A stretch of DNA of 6,735 bases from Deltaproteobacteria bacterium (GCA_016926135.1 JAFGPH010000048.1:1-6735), one strand, 5' to 3'; counted from the first letter of the stretch, positions 1-5,571 are shown. Program-made: numbers and translations. Notes: generated by a model not told the origin, from the letters alone.

Positions 1-160
1 AACCAACAAGAGGATTCTTGAAATGGGGGTCACGCCCGGGGCCGTGGTGGAAGTGGAGCGCGTGGCGCCGCTTGGGGACCCCATTGACGTCAAGGTGAAA
101 GGGTATCATCTGTCTTTGCGGAAAGAGGAGGCCGGGGGGATCGAGGTGGATCCTATGTAG
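1..160 (+). CDS. feoA: FeoA-family protein, C-terminal part (5' end outside window)
   Basis: FeoA is a small SH3-fold cytoplasmic protein that partners with the ferrous-iron permease FeoB. The reading frame begins at base 2 and ends with TAG at 158-160, giving 52 residues without a start. The family is usually about 75-80 residues, so roughly the first third is missing. Classic FeoA features are visible: an EMGVTPGAVVEVERVAPLGD stretch followed by a VKGYHLSLRKEEA stretch, which form the two beta halves of the SH3-like barrel. A second feoA starts 33 bases downstream, followed by feoB, so this is probably an early gene of a feoA-feoA-feoB operon. The promoter and any Fur or DtxR box for the operon would lie upstream of the window. 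Confidence 0.92.
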   Translation, partial: TNKRILEMGVTPGAVVEVERVAPLGDPIDVKVKGYHLSLRKEEAGGIEVDPM

Positions 161-193
161 CCGGCGGTCGGAAGGCTTCGGGAGGTGTAGGCT

Positions 194-409
194 ATGCCAT
201 TAGCGATGGTGGGGGCGGGAAGGCGAGTGAGACTACTCGCCGTGGACGCGGGATGCGGGCTTCAGGGCCGGTTGGCCTCCATGGGACTGGTGCCGGGCGT
301 GGAGATCGAGGTACTCCGGAATTCCATGCGCGGACCGTTTCTCATCGCGGTGAAGGGCAGTCGGATCATGATGGGACGGGGGATGGCCCAGAAGATCATG
401 GTCGCGTAA
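194..409 (+). CDS. feoA: FeoA-family protein, second copy, 71 aa
   Basis: This is a complete small SH3-like FeoA protein, predicted to be cytoplasmic and to bind or modulate FeoB during Fe2+ import. The start at 194 is supported by a GGAGGT Shine-Dalgarno at 181-186, 7 bases upstream. The core reads MGLVPGVEIEVLRNSMRGPF followed by AVKGSRIMMGRGMAQKI. It lacks the APLGDP motif of the upstream copy and belongs to the divergent GRGMA-type FeoA often found as the second copy in anaerobes. The two copies are therefore not a recent duplication. It lies 33 bases after the first feoA and 91 bases before the preferred feoB start. An eight-base T run follows directly after its stop codon, but I see no convincing GC-rich stem before it, so I do not call a terminator. 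Confidence 0.93.
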   Translation: MPLAMVGAGRRVRLLAVDAGCGLQGRLASMGLVPGVEIEVLRNSMRGPFLIAVKGSRIMMGRGMAQKIMVA

Positions 410-415
410 TTTTTT

Positions 416-444
416 TTGCCACTAAGTTTAGGTATGCCTAAATA
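416..444 (+). promoter_or_regulatory. Candidate sigma-70-type promoter for feoB
   Basis: TTGCCA at 416-421 matches the -35 consensus at five of six positions. Exactly 17 bases later, TAAATA at 439-444 is a poor -10 (three of six). Transcription would begin near 451, which leaves almost no leader before the upstream ATG at 453 but about 50 bases before the ATG at 501. The spacer contains the palindrome at 427-442, an arrangement suited to repression. The weak -10 keeps this a candidate only; feoB could equally be transcribed only from a promoter upstream of the feoA pair. Confidence 0.35.
427..442. promoter_or_regulatory. Perfect palindrome resembling a DtxR/IdeR-type metal box
   Basis: TTTAGG-TATG-CCTAAA is a perfect 6-bp inverted repeat with a 4-base centre. 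The TTAGG-N4-CCTAA core equals the overlapping half-sites of the DtxR/IdeR consensus (TTAGGTTAGCCTAA core). A further CTAA at 422-425 forms a second dyad with TTAG at 428-431, giving the interlaced half-site layout typical of boxes that bind two dimers. Its position just ahead of feoB, inside a -35/-10 spacer, fits an iron- or manganese-responsive repressor. Assignment to the DtxR family is by motif resemblance. Fur boxes have a different AT-rich GATAAT-type pattern that is not seen here. Confidence 0.6.
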
Positions 445-500
445 GATCTGTTATGGCTAAAAAAGCTAACGAGAATAGAACGAAAGGACAAGAAGAGACC

Positions 501-2714
501 ATGAAACCTCAAATCGTAGTCGCCCTTGCGGGCAACCCGAATTCCGGGAAGACCACCATATTCAATCAGTTGACCGGCGCTCGCCAGCATGTGGGGAACT
601 ATCCCGGTGTGACGGTGGAGCGGAAGGAAGGCTACCGCCGACATGGCGATCTTGAGTTGCAGATCGTCGACCTGCCGGGCACCTACAGCCTGACCGCCTA
701 TTCGGAGGAGGAGCGGGTGGCCAGGAACTTTGTCATCGAGGAAAGGCCGGACGTGGTTGTTCACATCGTCGACGCCTCCAATCTCGAAAGGAACCTCTAC
801 CTGGCGGTTCAACTGATGGAACTCGGCGTGCCTCTGGTGCTGGCGTTCAACATGAGCGATGAGGCCAAGGCCCATGGGCACGAATTTGACATTGAAAAGC
901 TCTCCGGATTTTTCGGCGCCCGTATAGTGCAGACCGTCGGGCACAAGGGGATCGGGATGAAGGAACTTCTCGACGCCGTCACGCTGACTGCAACACAGGG
1001 TGTCCCGAAGGGAAAAGGCAACGGCGAAAGGGCGCCCGGAGGGGCCGTTTCCGCCAGGGCGAGCATTCGAGGACCTCGCCAGAAGGCCCCGGTGATGAAC
1101 TATGGCCGCGAGGTGGAGGATGAAATCGCCAAGATCGAGTCCCTCGTCAAAGGCAACGGCGCGGTCACCGGGAAATACAACGCGCGGTGGCTGGCCGTGA
1201 AGCTTCTCGAGAACGACGGGGAACTCCGGGCCGGGGTGGTGTCCCCCGAGGTCCAGGATCAGATCGAGAAGAGCACTGCGCATATCGAGAAGGTGCTCGG
1301 TGAGTCCCCTGAAACCGCTATCGCCGGCCGCAGGTATGGATTTATCTCGGGCGCCTGCCAGGAGGCCGTGCGTTCCACCATTGAAATCCGCCACACGATC
1401 TCGGACCGGATCGACTCGGTGGTCACCAACCGCGTTCTCGGCCTCCCCATATTTCTGGGATTGATGTACCTGGTTTTTCAACTGACCTTCACCCTGGGAG
1501 ATCCGCCCATGGGATGGATCGAGGTCGTCTTCGGCTGGCTGGGCGGGGTGGTCGAAGGCTGGTGGCCGGAAGGTTCGGAAAGCCTGCTGAAGTCGCTCCT
1601 CGTGGACGGTATCATCGGAGGAGTCGGCGGGGTTATCGTGTTCCTGCCCAATATCCTGCTGCTTTTCCTGGCTATCGCGATTCTCGAAAATTCCGGGTAC
1701 ATGGCTAGAGCGGCATTCATCATGGACCGGCTGATGCACAAGATCGGGCTGCACGGGAAGAGCTTCATTCCCATGCTGATCGGGTTCGGATGCTCCGTCC
1801 CCGCGATCATGGCCACCCGGACCCTGGAGAACCGGCGAGACAGGTTGACGACCATGCTCGTGATCCCGCTCATGAGCTGCGGTGCCCGGCTGCCGATTTA
1901 CGCGCTCATCATCCCGGCCTTCTTCCCGCAGGTGTGGCACGCGCCCATGCTCTGGGTCATCTATGTCACCGGCATCCTTCTCGCCGTCCTAAGCGCGAAG
2001 CTTCTTCGCAGCACGATCCTGAAGGGGGAGTCCGTTCCCTTTGTGATGGAGCTGCCGCCTTACCGGATGCCGACGCTCAAGGGCGTACTGATCCACATGT
2101 GGGAACGGGGCTGGCTCTATCTGAAGAAGGCGGGGACCGTCATCCTCGGCATCTCCATCCTCCTGTGGGCGATGACCACCTTCCCCGGTTTGCCCGAGGA
2201 GGAGTTCGCGCGTATCGAGAAGGCAAGGCAGGCCATTGAGAGCCGGAACACGGCCCAGGAGGAAAAGGCCGAACGCCTTGCTGACGTGGATCATGAAGAG
2301 GCCGAGGCGGCGCTTCTCCACAGCATTGCCGGCCGCATCGGGCGTGCCATGGAACCCCTTCTCAAGCCCATGGGATTCGACTGGAGGATCGGCACGGCCC
2401 TGATCGGCGCCTTTGCCGCCAAGGAGGTCTTCGTGGCCCAGATGGGGATCGTCTATTCCGTGGGGGAAGAGGATGGGGCATCCGACACCCTGAGGGAAAA
2501 ACTGCAGAACAACTACTCCCCGTTGACGGGTTTCTGCATCATGCTCTTCTGCCTCATCAGCGCGCCCTGCATGGCCACGATCGCCATTACGAGGAGAGAG
2601 AGCAATTCGTGGCGATGGGCTTTGTTCCAGTTAGGAGGGCTCACGGTTTTGGCCTATGTCCTGACGGTGTTTGTCTACCAGTCGGGGACTCTGCTCGGCA
2701 TCGGTGTCGGATAG
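501..2714 (+). CDS. feoB: Ferrous iron transport protein B (FeoB), 737 aa
   Basis: FeoB is an inner-membrane Fe2+ transporter with a cytoplasmic GTPase domain. The G motifs are intact (numbering from 501): G1 GNPNSGKTT at 11-19, G2 threonine in NYPGVTVE at 33-40, G3 DLPG at 57-60, G4 NMSD at 117-120, and G5 TVGHKG at 145-150. A helical GDI-type region follows, then the membrane domain from about residue 312. The Gate motifs are present: GCSVPA (Cys431), SCGARLP (Cys460) and AFAAKEVF (Lys641). Length is normal for the family. An in-frame ATG at 453 would add 16 residues, MAKKANENRTKGQEET. I prefer 501 because it gives the usual FeoB N-terminus just before the P-loop and has AAGGA (484-488) and GAAGAG upstream, whereas 453 has no Shine-Dalgarno. 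The next gene starts 10 bases after the stop. Confidence 0.97.
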   Translation: MKPQIVVALAGNPNSGKTTIFNQLTGARQHVGNYPGVTVERKEGYRRHGDLELQIVDLPGTYSLTAYSEEERVARNFVIEERPDVVVHIVDASNLERNLYLAVQLMELGVPLVLAFNMSDEAKAHGHEFDIEKLSGFFGARIVQTVGHKGIGMKELLDAVTLTATQGVPKGKGNGERAPGGAVSARASIRGPRQKAPVMNYGREVEDEIAKIESLVKGNGAVTGKYNARWLAVKLLENDGELRAGVVSPEVQDQIEKSTAHIEKVLGESPETAIAGRRYGFISGACQEAVRSTIEIRHTISDRIDSVVTNRVLGLPIFLGLMYLVFQLTFTLGDPPMGWIEVVFGWLGGVVEGWWPEGSESLLKSLLVDGIIGGVGGVIVFLPNILLLFLAIAILENSGYMARAAFIMDRLMHKIGLHGKSFIPMLIGFGCSVPAIMATRTLENRRDRLTTMLVIPLMSCGARLPIYALIIPAFFPQVWHAPMLWVIYVTGILLAVLSAKLLRSTILKGESVPFVMELPPYRMPTLKGVLIHMWERGWLYLKKAGTVILGISILLWAMTTFPGLPEEEFARIEKARQAIESRNTAQEEKAERLADVDHEEAEAALLHSIAGRIGRAMEPLLKPMGFDWRIGTALIGAFAAKEVFVAQMGIVYSVGEEDGASDTLREKLQNNYSPLTGFCIMLFCLISAPCMATIAITRRESNSWRWALFQLGGLTVLAYVLTVFVYQSGTLLGIGVG

Positions 2715-2724
2715 GAGGGTTCCC

Positions 2725-2910
2725 ATGGGTGAAACGATCGTTGTGATCCTGATTGTGGCGACGGTGGCTGTTCTGGCCGGCCGCTCCCTGTACCGGACCC
2801 TTGCGCACAAGAATCAGGACTGCGGGTGCGGAAGCGGCTCGTGCTCCTTGTCCGGTGAGTGCCGGAGGTTCAGCAAAGAAGAAAGACCTGAAACGGAAAA
2901 TTGCGTCTGA
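2725..2910 (+). CDS. FeoB-associated Cys-rich membrane protein, 61 aa
   Basis: This is a small single-pass membrane protein encoded directly after feoB. The ATG at 2725 follows an AGGAGGG Shine-Dalgarno at 2713-2719 that overlaps the feoB stop codon, so the two are probably translationally coupled. Residues 4-19 form a hydrophobic helix (IVVILIVATVAVLAG). A short soluble tail then carries Cys33, Cys35, Cys40, Cys46 and Cys60, with the first four in the cluster CGCGSGSCSLSGEC. This layout matches the FeoB-associated Cys-rich membrane protein family (PF12669), thought to assist FeoB, perhaps by holding iron at the membrane; its biochemical role is not settled. In-frame codons continue upstream into feoB to an ATG at 2671, but the Shine-Dalgarno and family length favour 2725. 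Confidence 0.88.
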   Translation: MGETIVVILIVATVAVLAGRSLYRTLAHKNQDCGCGSGSCSLSGECRRFSKEERPETENCV

Positions 2911-2943
2911 GAAGACGACACAGAAGCACGGAGGAAAGCGTCG

Positions 2944-4074
2944 ATGAGGGGTTGGATGAAGTGGAGTTTGTTTGTCTTGCCTGCAATGATATGGACCGCG
3001 GGTTTCACGGGAACCGGCTGGGCCTATGACATCAACGAAAAGCTCTCCGTCGGCGGCGTCATGGCCGGGGCCTGTCAGTACCGGAGTGTGGATCACGATG
3101 ATCCCGATTTTGAAAGCACGGGGAGGGGAGGGGCCGCGTTTCAGCCGGAGGTGAGCTTCAGACCCACGGACGGGGACGAAGTTTTCGTCAAACTCGGTTT
3201 AGGGGCGGGCAACGCCCTGAAACCGACGGACCCCGAGAAACCGTCTTTTGCGCTGTCCCCGTGGGCCGCGGACCTGGAAGACGATGTCAAGGATATCAAC
3301 GGACGGAACCGGGATTACCTGCTGACGGTCTGGTACAAGCACACCTTCCGATTCAGCGAGGATCATGCCCTGGGAATTACCGGCGGGATCATCGACGCAA
3401 CAGACTACGTGGATGAAAACGCCCACGCCAACGACGAGTTCACCCAGTTCATGAACGAGGCCCTGGTGAATGCCCCCAACGGTTTTGCACCCTCCTATGA
3501 CGCGGGCGGCGCGGTGGAATGGGAATTAGGCTCCTTTTCGGCCAAAGGGGTGGCCATGGGCGTAGGGGAGAATGACGACGGGATTTCCTACCATTACTAC
3601 GCGGCCCAGCTTGGCTATCACCCGAAGACCGGCCTGGGCGAGGGCAACTACCGGGTGGTCTTCGCCACCACCAGCAAGGACTTCCTGGACACGCTCCAGG
3701 AGAACAAGGAAGCACAGAAGGCAATCATCGTTTCCCTTGACCAGGAACTGGGAGATGTCTTCGGGGCGTGGGTTCGCTTTGGTTGGGGAAAGGACGATGC
3801 GGTTGTGGTCTGGAAGAACCTCCACTCCGGGGGGATCGATGTCAAAGGCAAAGGGTGGGGCAGGGAGAAGGACAATATCGGCATCGGATACGCCCGCCTC
3901 AGCAAGGGCAACCAGGATATCGACAGGAGTCATGCATTTGAGGCTTACTACCGCTGTGTGTTCAATGAGTTCCTTGCCGCAACCGCAGATGTGCAGTATA
4001 TGGCAGACCGCTACCATGAAGGGGATGACCGCAAGGGGTGGGTCTTCGGGGTGCGATTGAGCGTAGAATTCTGA
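2944..4074 (+). CDS. OprB-family outer-membrane porin, 376 aa
   Basis: This is a predicted outer-membrane beta-barrel porin. The N-terminus is a signal peptide: charged MRGWMK, a hydrophobic stretch SLFVLPAMIWTAGF, and a likely cleavage after GWA at residue 27. The mature part alternates polar and hydrophobic residues and ends in Phe (SVEF), the usual Bam-recognised terminal strand. The segment around residues 151-180, including DATDYVDENAHANDEFTQF, is a recognisable signature of the carbohydrate-selective OprB porins (PF04966). GGAGG at 2930-2934 serves the ATG at 2944; a second in-frame ATG at 2956 (MKWSLF) is a possible alternative. It lies 33 bases after the Cys-rich gene, so it is probably co-transcribed with feo. 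The substrate cannot be read from sequence; the operon suggests passage of ferrous iron or a small iron ligand, which is inference. Confidence 0.85.
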   Translation: MRGWMKWSLFVLPAMIWTAGFTGTGWAYDINEKLSVGGVMAGACQYRSVDHDDPDFESTGRGGAAFQPEVSFRPTDGDEVFVKLGLGAGNALKPTDPEKPSFALSPWAADLEDDVKDINGRNRDYLLTVWYKHTFRFSEDHALGITGGIIDATDYVDENAHANDEFTQFMNEALVNAPNGFAPSYDAGGAVEWELGSFSAKGVAMGVGENDDGISYHYYAAQLGYHPKTGLGEGNYRVVFATTSKDFLDTLQENKEAQKAIIVSLDQELGDVFGAWVRFGWGKDDAVVVWKNLHSGGIDVKGKGWGREKDNIGIGYARLSKGNQDIDRSHAFEAYYRCVFNEFLAATADVQYMADRYHEGDDRKGWVFGVRLSVEF

Positions 4075-4114
4075 TCCTGTAGGCCAGATTTGGATCTGGG
4101 CATGGCCAGCGAAT

Positions 4115-4144
4115 GAAATGAGCTTTGACTAAGCGTTTCTTTTT
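4115..4144 (+). terminator. Probable Rho-independent terminator after the porin
   Basis: GAAATG (4115-4120) pairs with CGTTTC (4134-4139) with one T-G wobble, and CTT (4123-4125) pairs with AAG (4131-4133) around the loop TGACT. A two-base AG bulge interrupts the left arm. The stem is followed at once by TTTTT (4140-4144). It lies 41-70 bases after the porin stop and before the next Shine-Dalgarno. The stem is AT-rich, so termination may be partial. A second dyad nearby, CCAGAT-TTGG-ATCTGG at 4084-4099, has no T tail. Confidence 0.45.
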
Positions 4145-4167
4145 ACCGTGAAAGGAGGCAGGCACGA

Positions 4168-4332
4168 ATGAGGAGATTCACACTGTCGGCACTTATTCTA
4201 TCCGTGATAGGTCTGCTTTTTCTTGTGAGCCACACCGAGAGTTCAGGTCTGGGCAGCCAGGAGGAATGGGCCAGCAAGGCAGAGGATGTCAGTGCCATGG
4301 GCGGTGATGGTGGACGGCTTCGAGCGGGCTGA
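4168..4332 (+). CDS. Putative secreted or membrane-tethered small peptide, 54 aa
   Basis: This short ORF has a strong AAAGGAGG Shine-Dalgarno at 4151-4158 nine bases before its ATG, which is the main evidence that it is real. The protein starts MRRFTLSALILSVIGLLFLV, a typical signal peptide or signal-anchor (basic N-terminus, about 16 hydrophobic residues). A polar tail of about 33 residues follows, containing EEWASKAEDVSAMGGDGGRL. There is no Cys at the end of the hydrophobic stretch, so it is not a lipoprotein. I do not recognise a family and assign no function. It sits 93 bases after the porin, probably beyond a terminator. Its stop codon lies in the loop of the hairpin at 4322-4342. Confidence 0.55.
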   Translation: MRRFTLSALILSVIGLLFLVSHTESSGLGSQEEWASKAEDVSAMGGDGGRLRAG

Positions 4333-4342
4333 CGGCCCGCTC
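4322..4342. terminator. Hairpin between convergent genes, possible bidirectional terminator
   Basis: GAGCGGGC (4322-4329) and GCCCGCTC (4335-4342) form a perfect 8-bp GC-rich stem around the five-base loop TGACG. The + gene's TGA stop (4330-4332) is in the loop, and the minus-strand gene's stop (4341-4343) overlaps the right arm. On the + strand it is followed by a pyrimidine-rich ACTCTTCCTTCC rather than a pure T run, and on the minus strand there is no T tail. Efficiency as an intrinsic terminator is therefore uncertain, though the location between convergent ends fits. Confidence 0.5.
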
Positions 4343-4799
4343 ACTCTTCCTTCCGTTGCTTCAGCATGTGATCCTCCAAGGCTGCATAGAGGGTTTCTGC
4401 GCTGAGCGCAGCGCAGTGTATCTGGTCTCGCGGGAGGTCTCCTACAGACCGCCGGATCGTCTCAGTGTCGATCTCGATAAGCTCGTCCGGTGTCCTGCCC
4501 TTTGCAAGTTCGGCCGCCGCACAGACACAGTTCAGGCTGTAAGCGCATCCGTCGGTCCAGTATGCGCTCTCTGTTACCCTTCCTCTCTTAAACTTCAAAG
4601 AGATTTCCATGGTATCCCCGCAAGAGCCGGTGATGCGGGCGTGGCCGTCCGGGTCGTCCACATGGGGGGAAAGCCAGTAGTAGACGAGAAACCAGATGAG
4701 GACGAGCGCGGTCAGGACCGCAGTTCCCATGAGAAGGTGTTGCAGGGTTTCATCCATGGGGATCATGATAAGGGAAATGGGACCACTTATCAATCCCAT
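4341..4799 (-). CDS. Membrane-anchored NifU/IscU-like Fe-S cluster scaffold protein, 152 aa
   Basis: The soluble part (about residues 44-146) matches the NifU N-terminal/IscU scaffold fold, on which [2Fe-2S] clusters are assembled for transfer to apoproteins. The three ligand cysteines are present: Cys60 in GSCGDTM (with the accompanying Asp62), Cys85 in TDGCAYS, and Cys129 in IHCAALSAETL. The preceding LSPHVDDPDG resembles the NPxNxGxxxxPDG motif of the family. In place of the usual N-terminal helix there is a hydrophobic segment at about 22-43 (LLMGTAVLTALVLIWFLVYY), a likely transmembrane anchor. The start is uncertain: ATGs at 4799, 4766 and 4757 all lack a clear Shine-Dalgarno, and 4757 (MDETLQH) would still keep the whole helix. 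It is transcribed away from the NifX-like genes, which supports a shared role in metal-cluster handling. No cysteine desulfurase gene is seen. Confidence 0.85.
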   Translation of the reverse strand: MGLISGPISLIMIPMDETLQHLLMGTAVLTALVLIWFLVYYWLSPHVDDPDGHARITGSCGDTMEISLKFKRGRVTESAYWTDGCAYSLNCVCAAAELAKGRTPDELIEIDTETIRRSVGDLPRDQIHCAALSAETLYAALEDHMLKQRKEE

Positions 4800-4805
4800 A
4801 GGGCA

Positions 4806-4841
4806 TGCAATTATGCAATGCTAAAAGTTTCCATAATTGCA
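4806..4841. repeat. 10-bp inverted repeat, candidate activator binding site
   Basis: TGCAATTATG (4806-4815) and CATAATTGCA (4832-4841) are perfect inverted copies separated by 16 bases. The repeat lies about 110-145 bases upstream of the sigma-54 -24 element, the usual distance for enhancer sites of NtrC-type activators. It is also 7-42 bases upstream of the minus-strand ORF's first ATG. The left copy read on the minus strand contains CATAAT, a possible -10 for that gene, so a bound protein could affect both directions. The role is inferred from symmetry and position. Confidence 0.5.
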
Positions 4842-4876
4842 GTATTGAAAACGGCAGATGCGAATCTATTTTTTTC

Positions 4877-4923
4877 AGGTAGGGGTTCCTCCCCTTTTAT
4901 CTCTGCAATTCAGCCCCTTACCT
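4877..4923. other. Overlapping small dyads in the divergent intergenic region
   Basis: AGGGG (4881-4885) can pair with CCCCT (4891-4895) around a TTCCT loop, followed by TTT. Alternatively AGGTAGGGG (4877-4885) can pair with CCCCTTACCT (4914-4923) with one bulged base. Just downstream, CTCGA (4922-4926) and TCGAG (4932-4936) make a third small dyad. All lie upstream of the predicted sigma-54 start site, so if functional they more likely act as DNA sites or in a minus-strand leader. I assign no role. Confidence 0.22.
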
Positions 4924-4948
4924 CGAACATCTCGAGTGGGCTGTCTCC

Positions 4949-4964
4949 TGGCATGGAATATGCT
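4949..4964 (+). promoter_or_regulatory. Sigma-54 (RpoN) -24/-12 promoter for the NifX-like operon
   Basis: TGGCATGGAATATGCT matches the RpoN consensus TGGCACG-N4-TTGCW at 10 of 12 positions. The invariant GG (4950-4951) and GC (4962-4963) have exactly the required 10 bases between them. Transcription would start near 4975, giving a leader of about 120 bases before the ATG at 5098. Sigma-54 promoters need an enhancer-bound ATPase activator; the inverted repeat at 4806-4841 is a candidate site. No activator gene is in the window. Desulfovibrio orange-protein operons are known to be sigma-54 controlled, which supports the reading. Confidence 0.72.
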
Positions 4965-5016
4965 CAGTCATCGAGTTGACCGCCATGATTCAAACTCCTT
5001 TGTTTAACTCTTTTTC

Positions 5017-5053
5017 CAGGGGCTCCGGCCGTCCCTTTTCGCCGGAGCTCCTG
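5017..5053 (+). other. Strong leader hairpin in the 5' UTR of the NifX-like operon
   Basis: CAGGGGCTCCGGC (5017-5029) pairs with GCCGGAGCTCCTG (5041-5053) as a 13-bp stem with one G-U pair and an 11-base loop. It would lie about 42-78 bases into the predicted sigma-54 transcript, 44 bases before the start codon. No T tail follows on either strand, so it is not a standard terminator. CCTGC (5050-5054) can alternatively pair with GCAGG (5066-5070), which would open the base of the first stem. It may stabilise or regulate the mRNA. It matches no riboswitch class that I recognise. Confidence 0.5.
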
Positions 5054-5097
5054 CCTGGCATCAAAGCAGGGTATTTGGCCTTCAGGGGGTAAGTGAA

Positions 5098-5460
5098 ATG
5101 CGGATTGCTGTTACGACCCAGGGCAAGGGCATAGATGAGGAGGTGGATTCCAGGTTCGGCAGGGCCCCCAGATTCCTTTTGATCGACACGGAAACGATGT
5201 CTTCTCAGGTGGTCGAGAACGCGCAAAGCCTGGACCTGCCTCAGGGCGCAGGCATCCAAGCCGCTCAGAACATTCTCTCCCACAAACCGGATGTGGTCCT
5301 CACGGGAAACTGCGGACCCAAGGCATTCCGGGTCTTGCAGGCGGCAGGGATCGGGGTGGTGATCGGTGTGAAGGGCAAGGTTGCCGATGCGATACGGGAC
5401 TACCTGGACGGGAAATATAGGGCCGCTACCGAGGCAAACGTGGAGGGGCATTGGATGTAG
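5098..5460 (+). CDS. NifX/orange-protein-like cluster-binding protein, 120 aa
   Basis: This is a single-domain member of the dinitrogenase iron-molybdenum cofactor biosynthesis family (PF02579; NifX, NifY, the NifB C-terminus and orange protein), a ribonuclease-H-like fold that binds or carries Fe-S or Mo-containing clusters. Diagnostic features are MRIAVTT at the N-terminus, VDSRFGRAPRF at 16-26, QGAGIQAAQNIL at 49-60, and LTGNCGPKAFRVLQAAGI at 68-85. Cys72 is its only cysteine. It is full length for stand-alone members. The start at 5098 is supported by AGGGGGT at 5084-5090. It is the first gene after the sigma-54 promoter and a structured leader. I do not name it nifX: no nitrogenase genes are seen and many anaerobes carry such genes outside nif clusters. 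Orange-protein-type Mo-Cu cluster binding is possible but not readable from sequence. Confidence 0.88.
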   Translation: MRIAVTTQGKGIDEEVDSRFGRAPRFLLIDTETMSSQVVENAQSLDLPQGAGIQAAQNILSHKPDVVLTGNCGPKAFRVLQAAGIGVVIGVKGKVADAIRDYLDGKYRAATEANVEGHWM

Positions 5461-5571
5461 GAATATCACCCCGGAATGGTCGGCCGTACCTCCCGCGACC
5501 GGGATGAACACTGTAACTTGCCTCATTCACGCGGGGATGAGCGCGAGAAGGAAAAAAGAAGGAGATCAGTG

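Noticed and set aside
407..420. T run after the second feoA as an intrinsic terminator
   Set aside because: No stable GC-rich stem precedes it; the run more plausibly forms an AT-rich stretch upstream of the candidate feoB promoter.
438..1940. 500-codon open frame on the minus strand, antisense to feoB
   Set aside because: It lies opposite an intact FeoB, its product is rich in His, Pro, Gly and Arg with no recognisable domain, and it has no ribosome site. It is a codon-bias shadow.
4356..4979. 207-codon + strand open frame over the scaffold gene and intergenic region
   Set aside because: It overlaps the minus-strand NifU-like gene whose three ligand cysteines are all conserved; the product has no recognisable motif and its end runs through the sigma-54 promoter.
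5049..5072. TGGCAT at 5056 as a second sigma-54 promoter
   Set aside because: No GC occurs at the required 10-base spacing after the GG.
5476..5571. N-terminal extension of the second NifX-like gene from an ATG at 5476
   Set aside because: The added residues do not resemble the family and 5476 lacks a ribosome site; 5572 has AAGGAG at the right distance and gives the standard MKVVVSS start.
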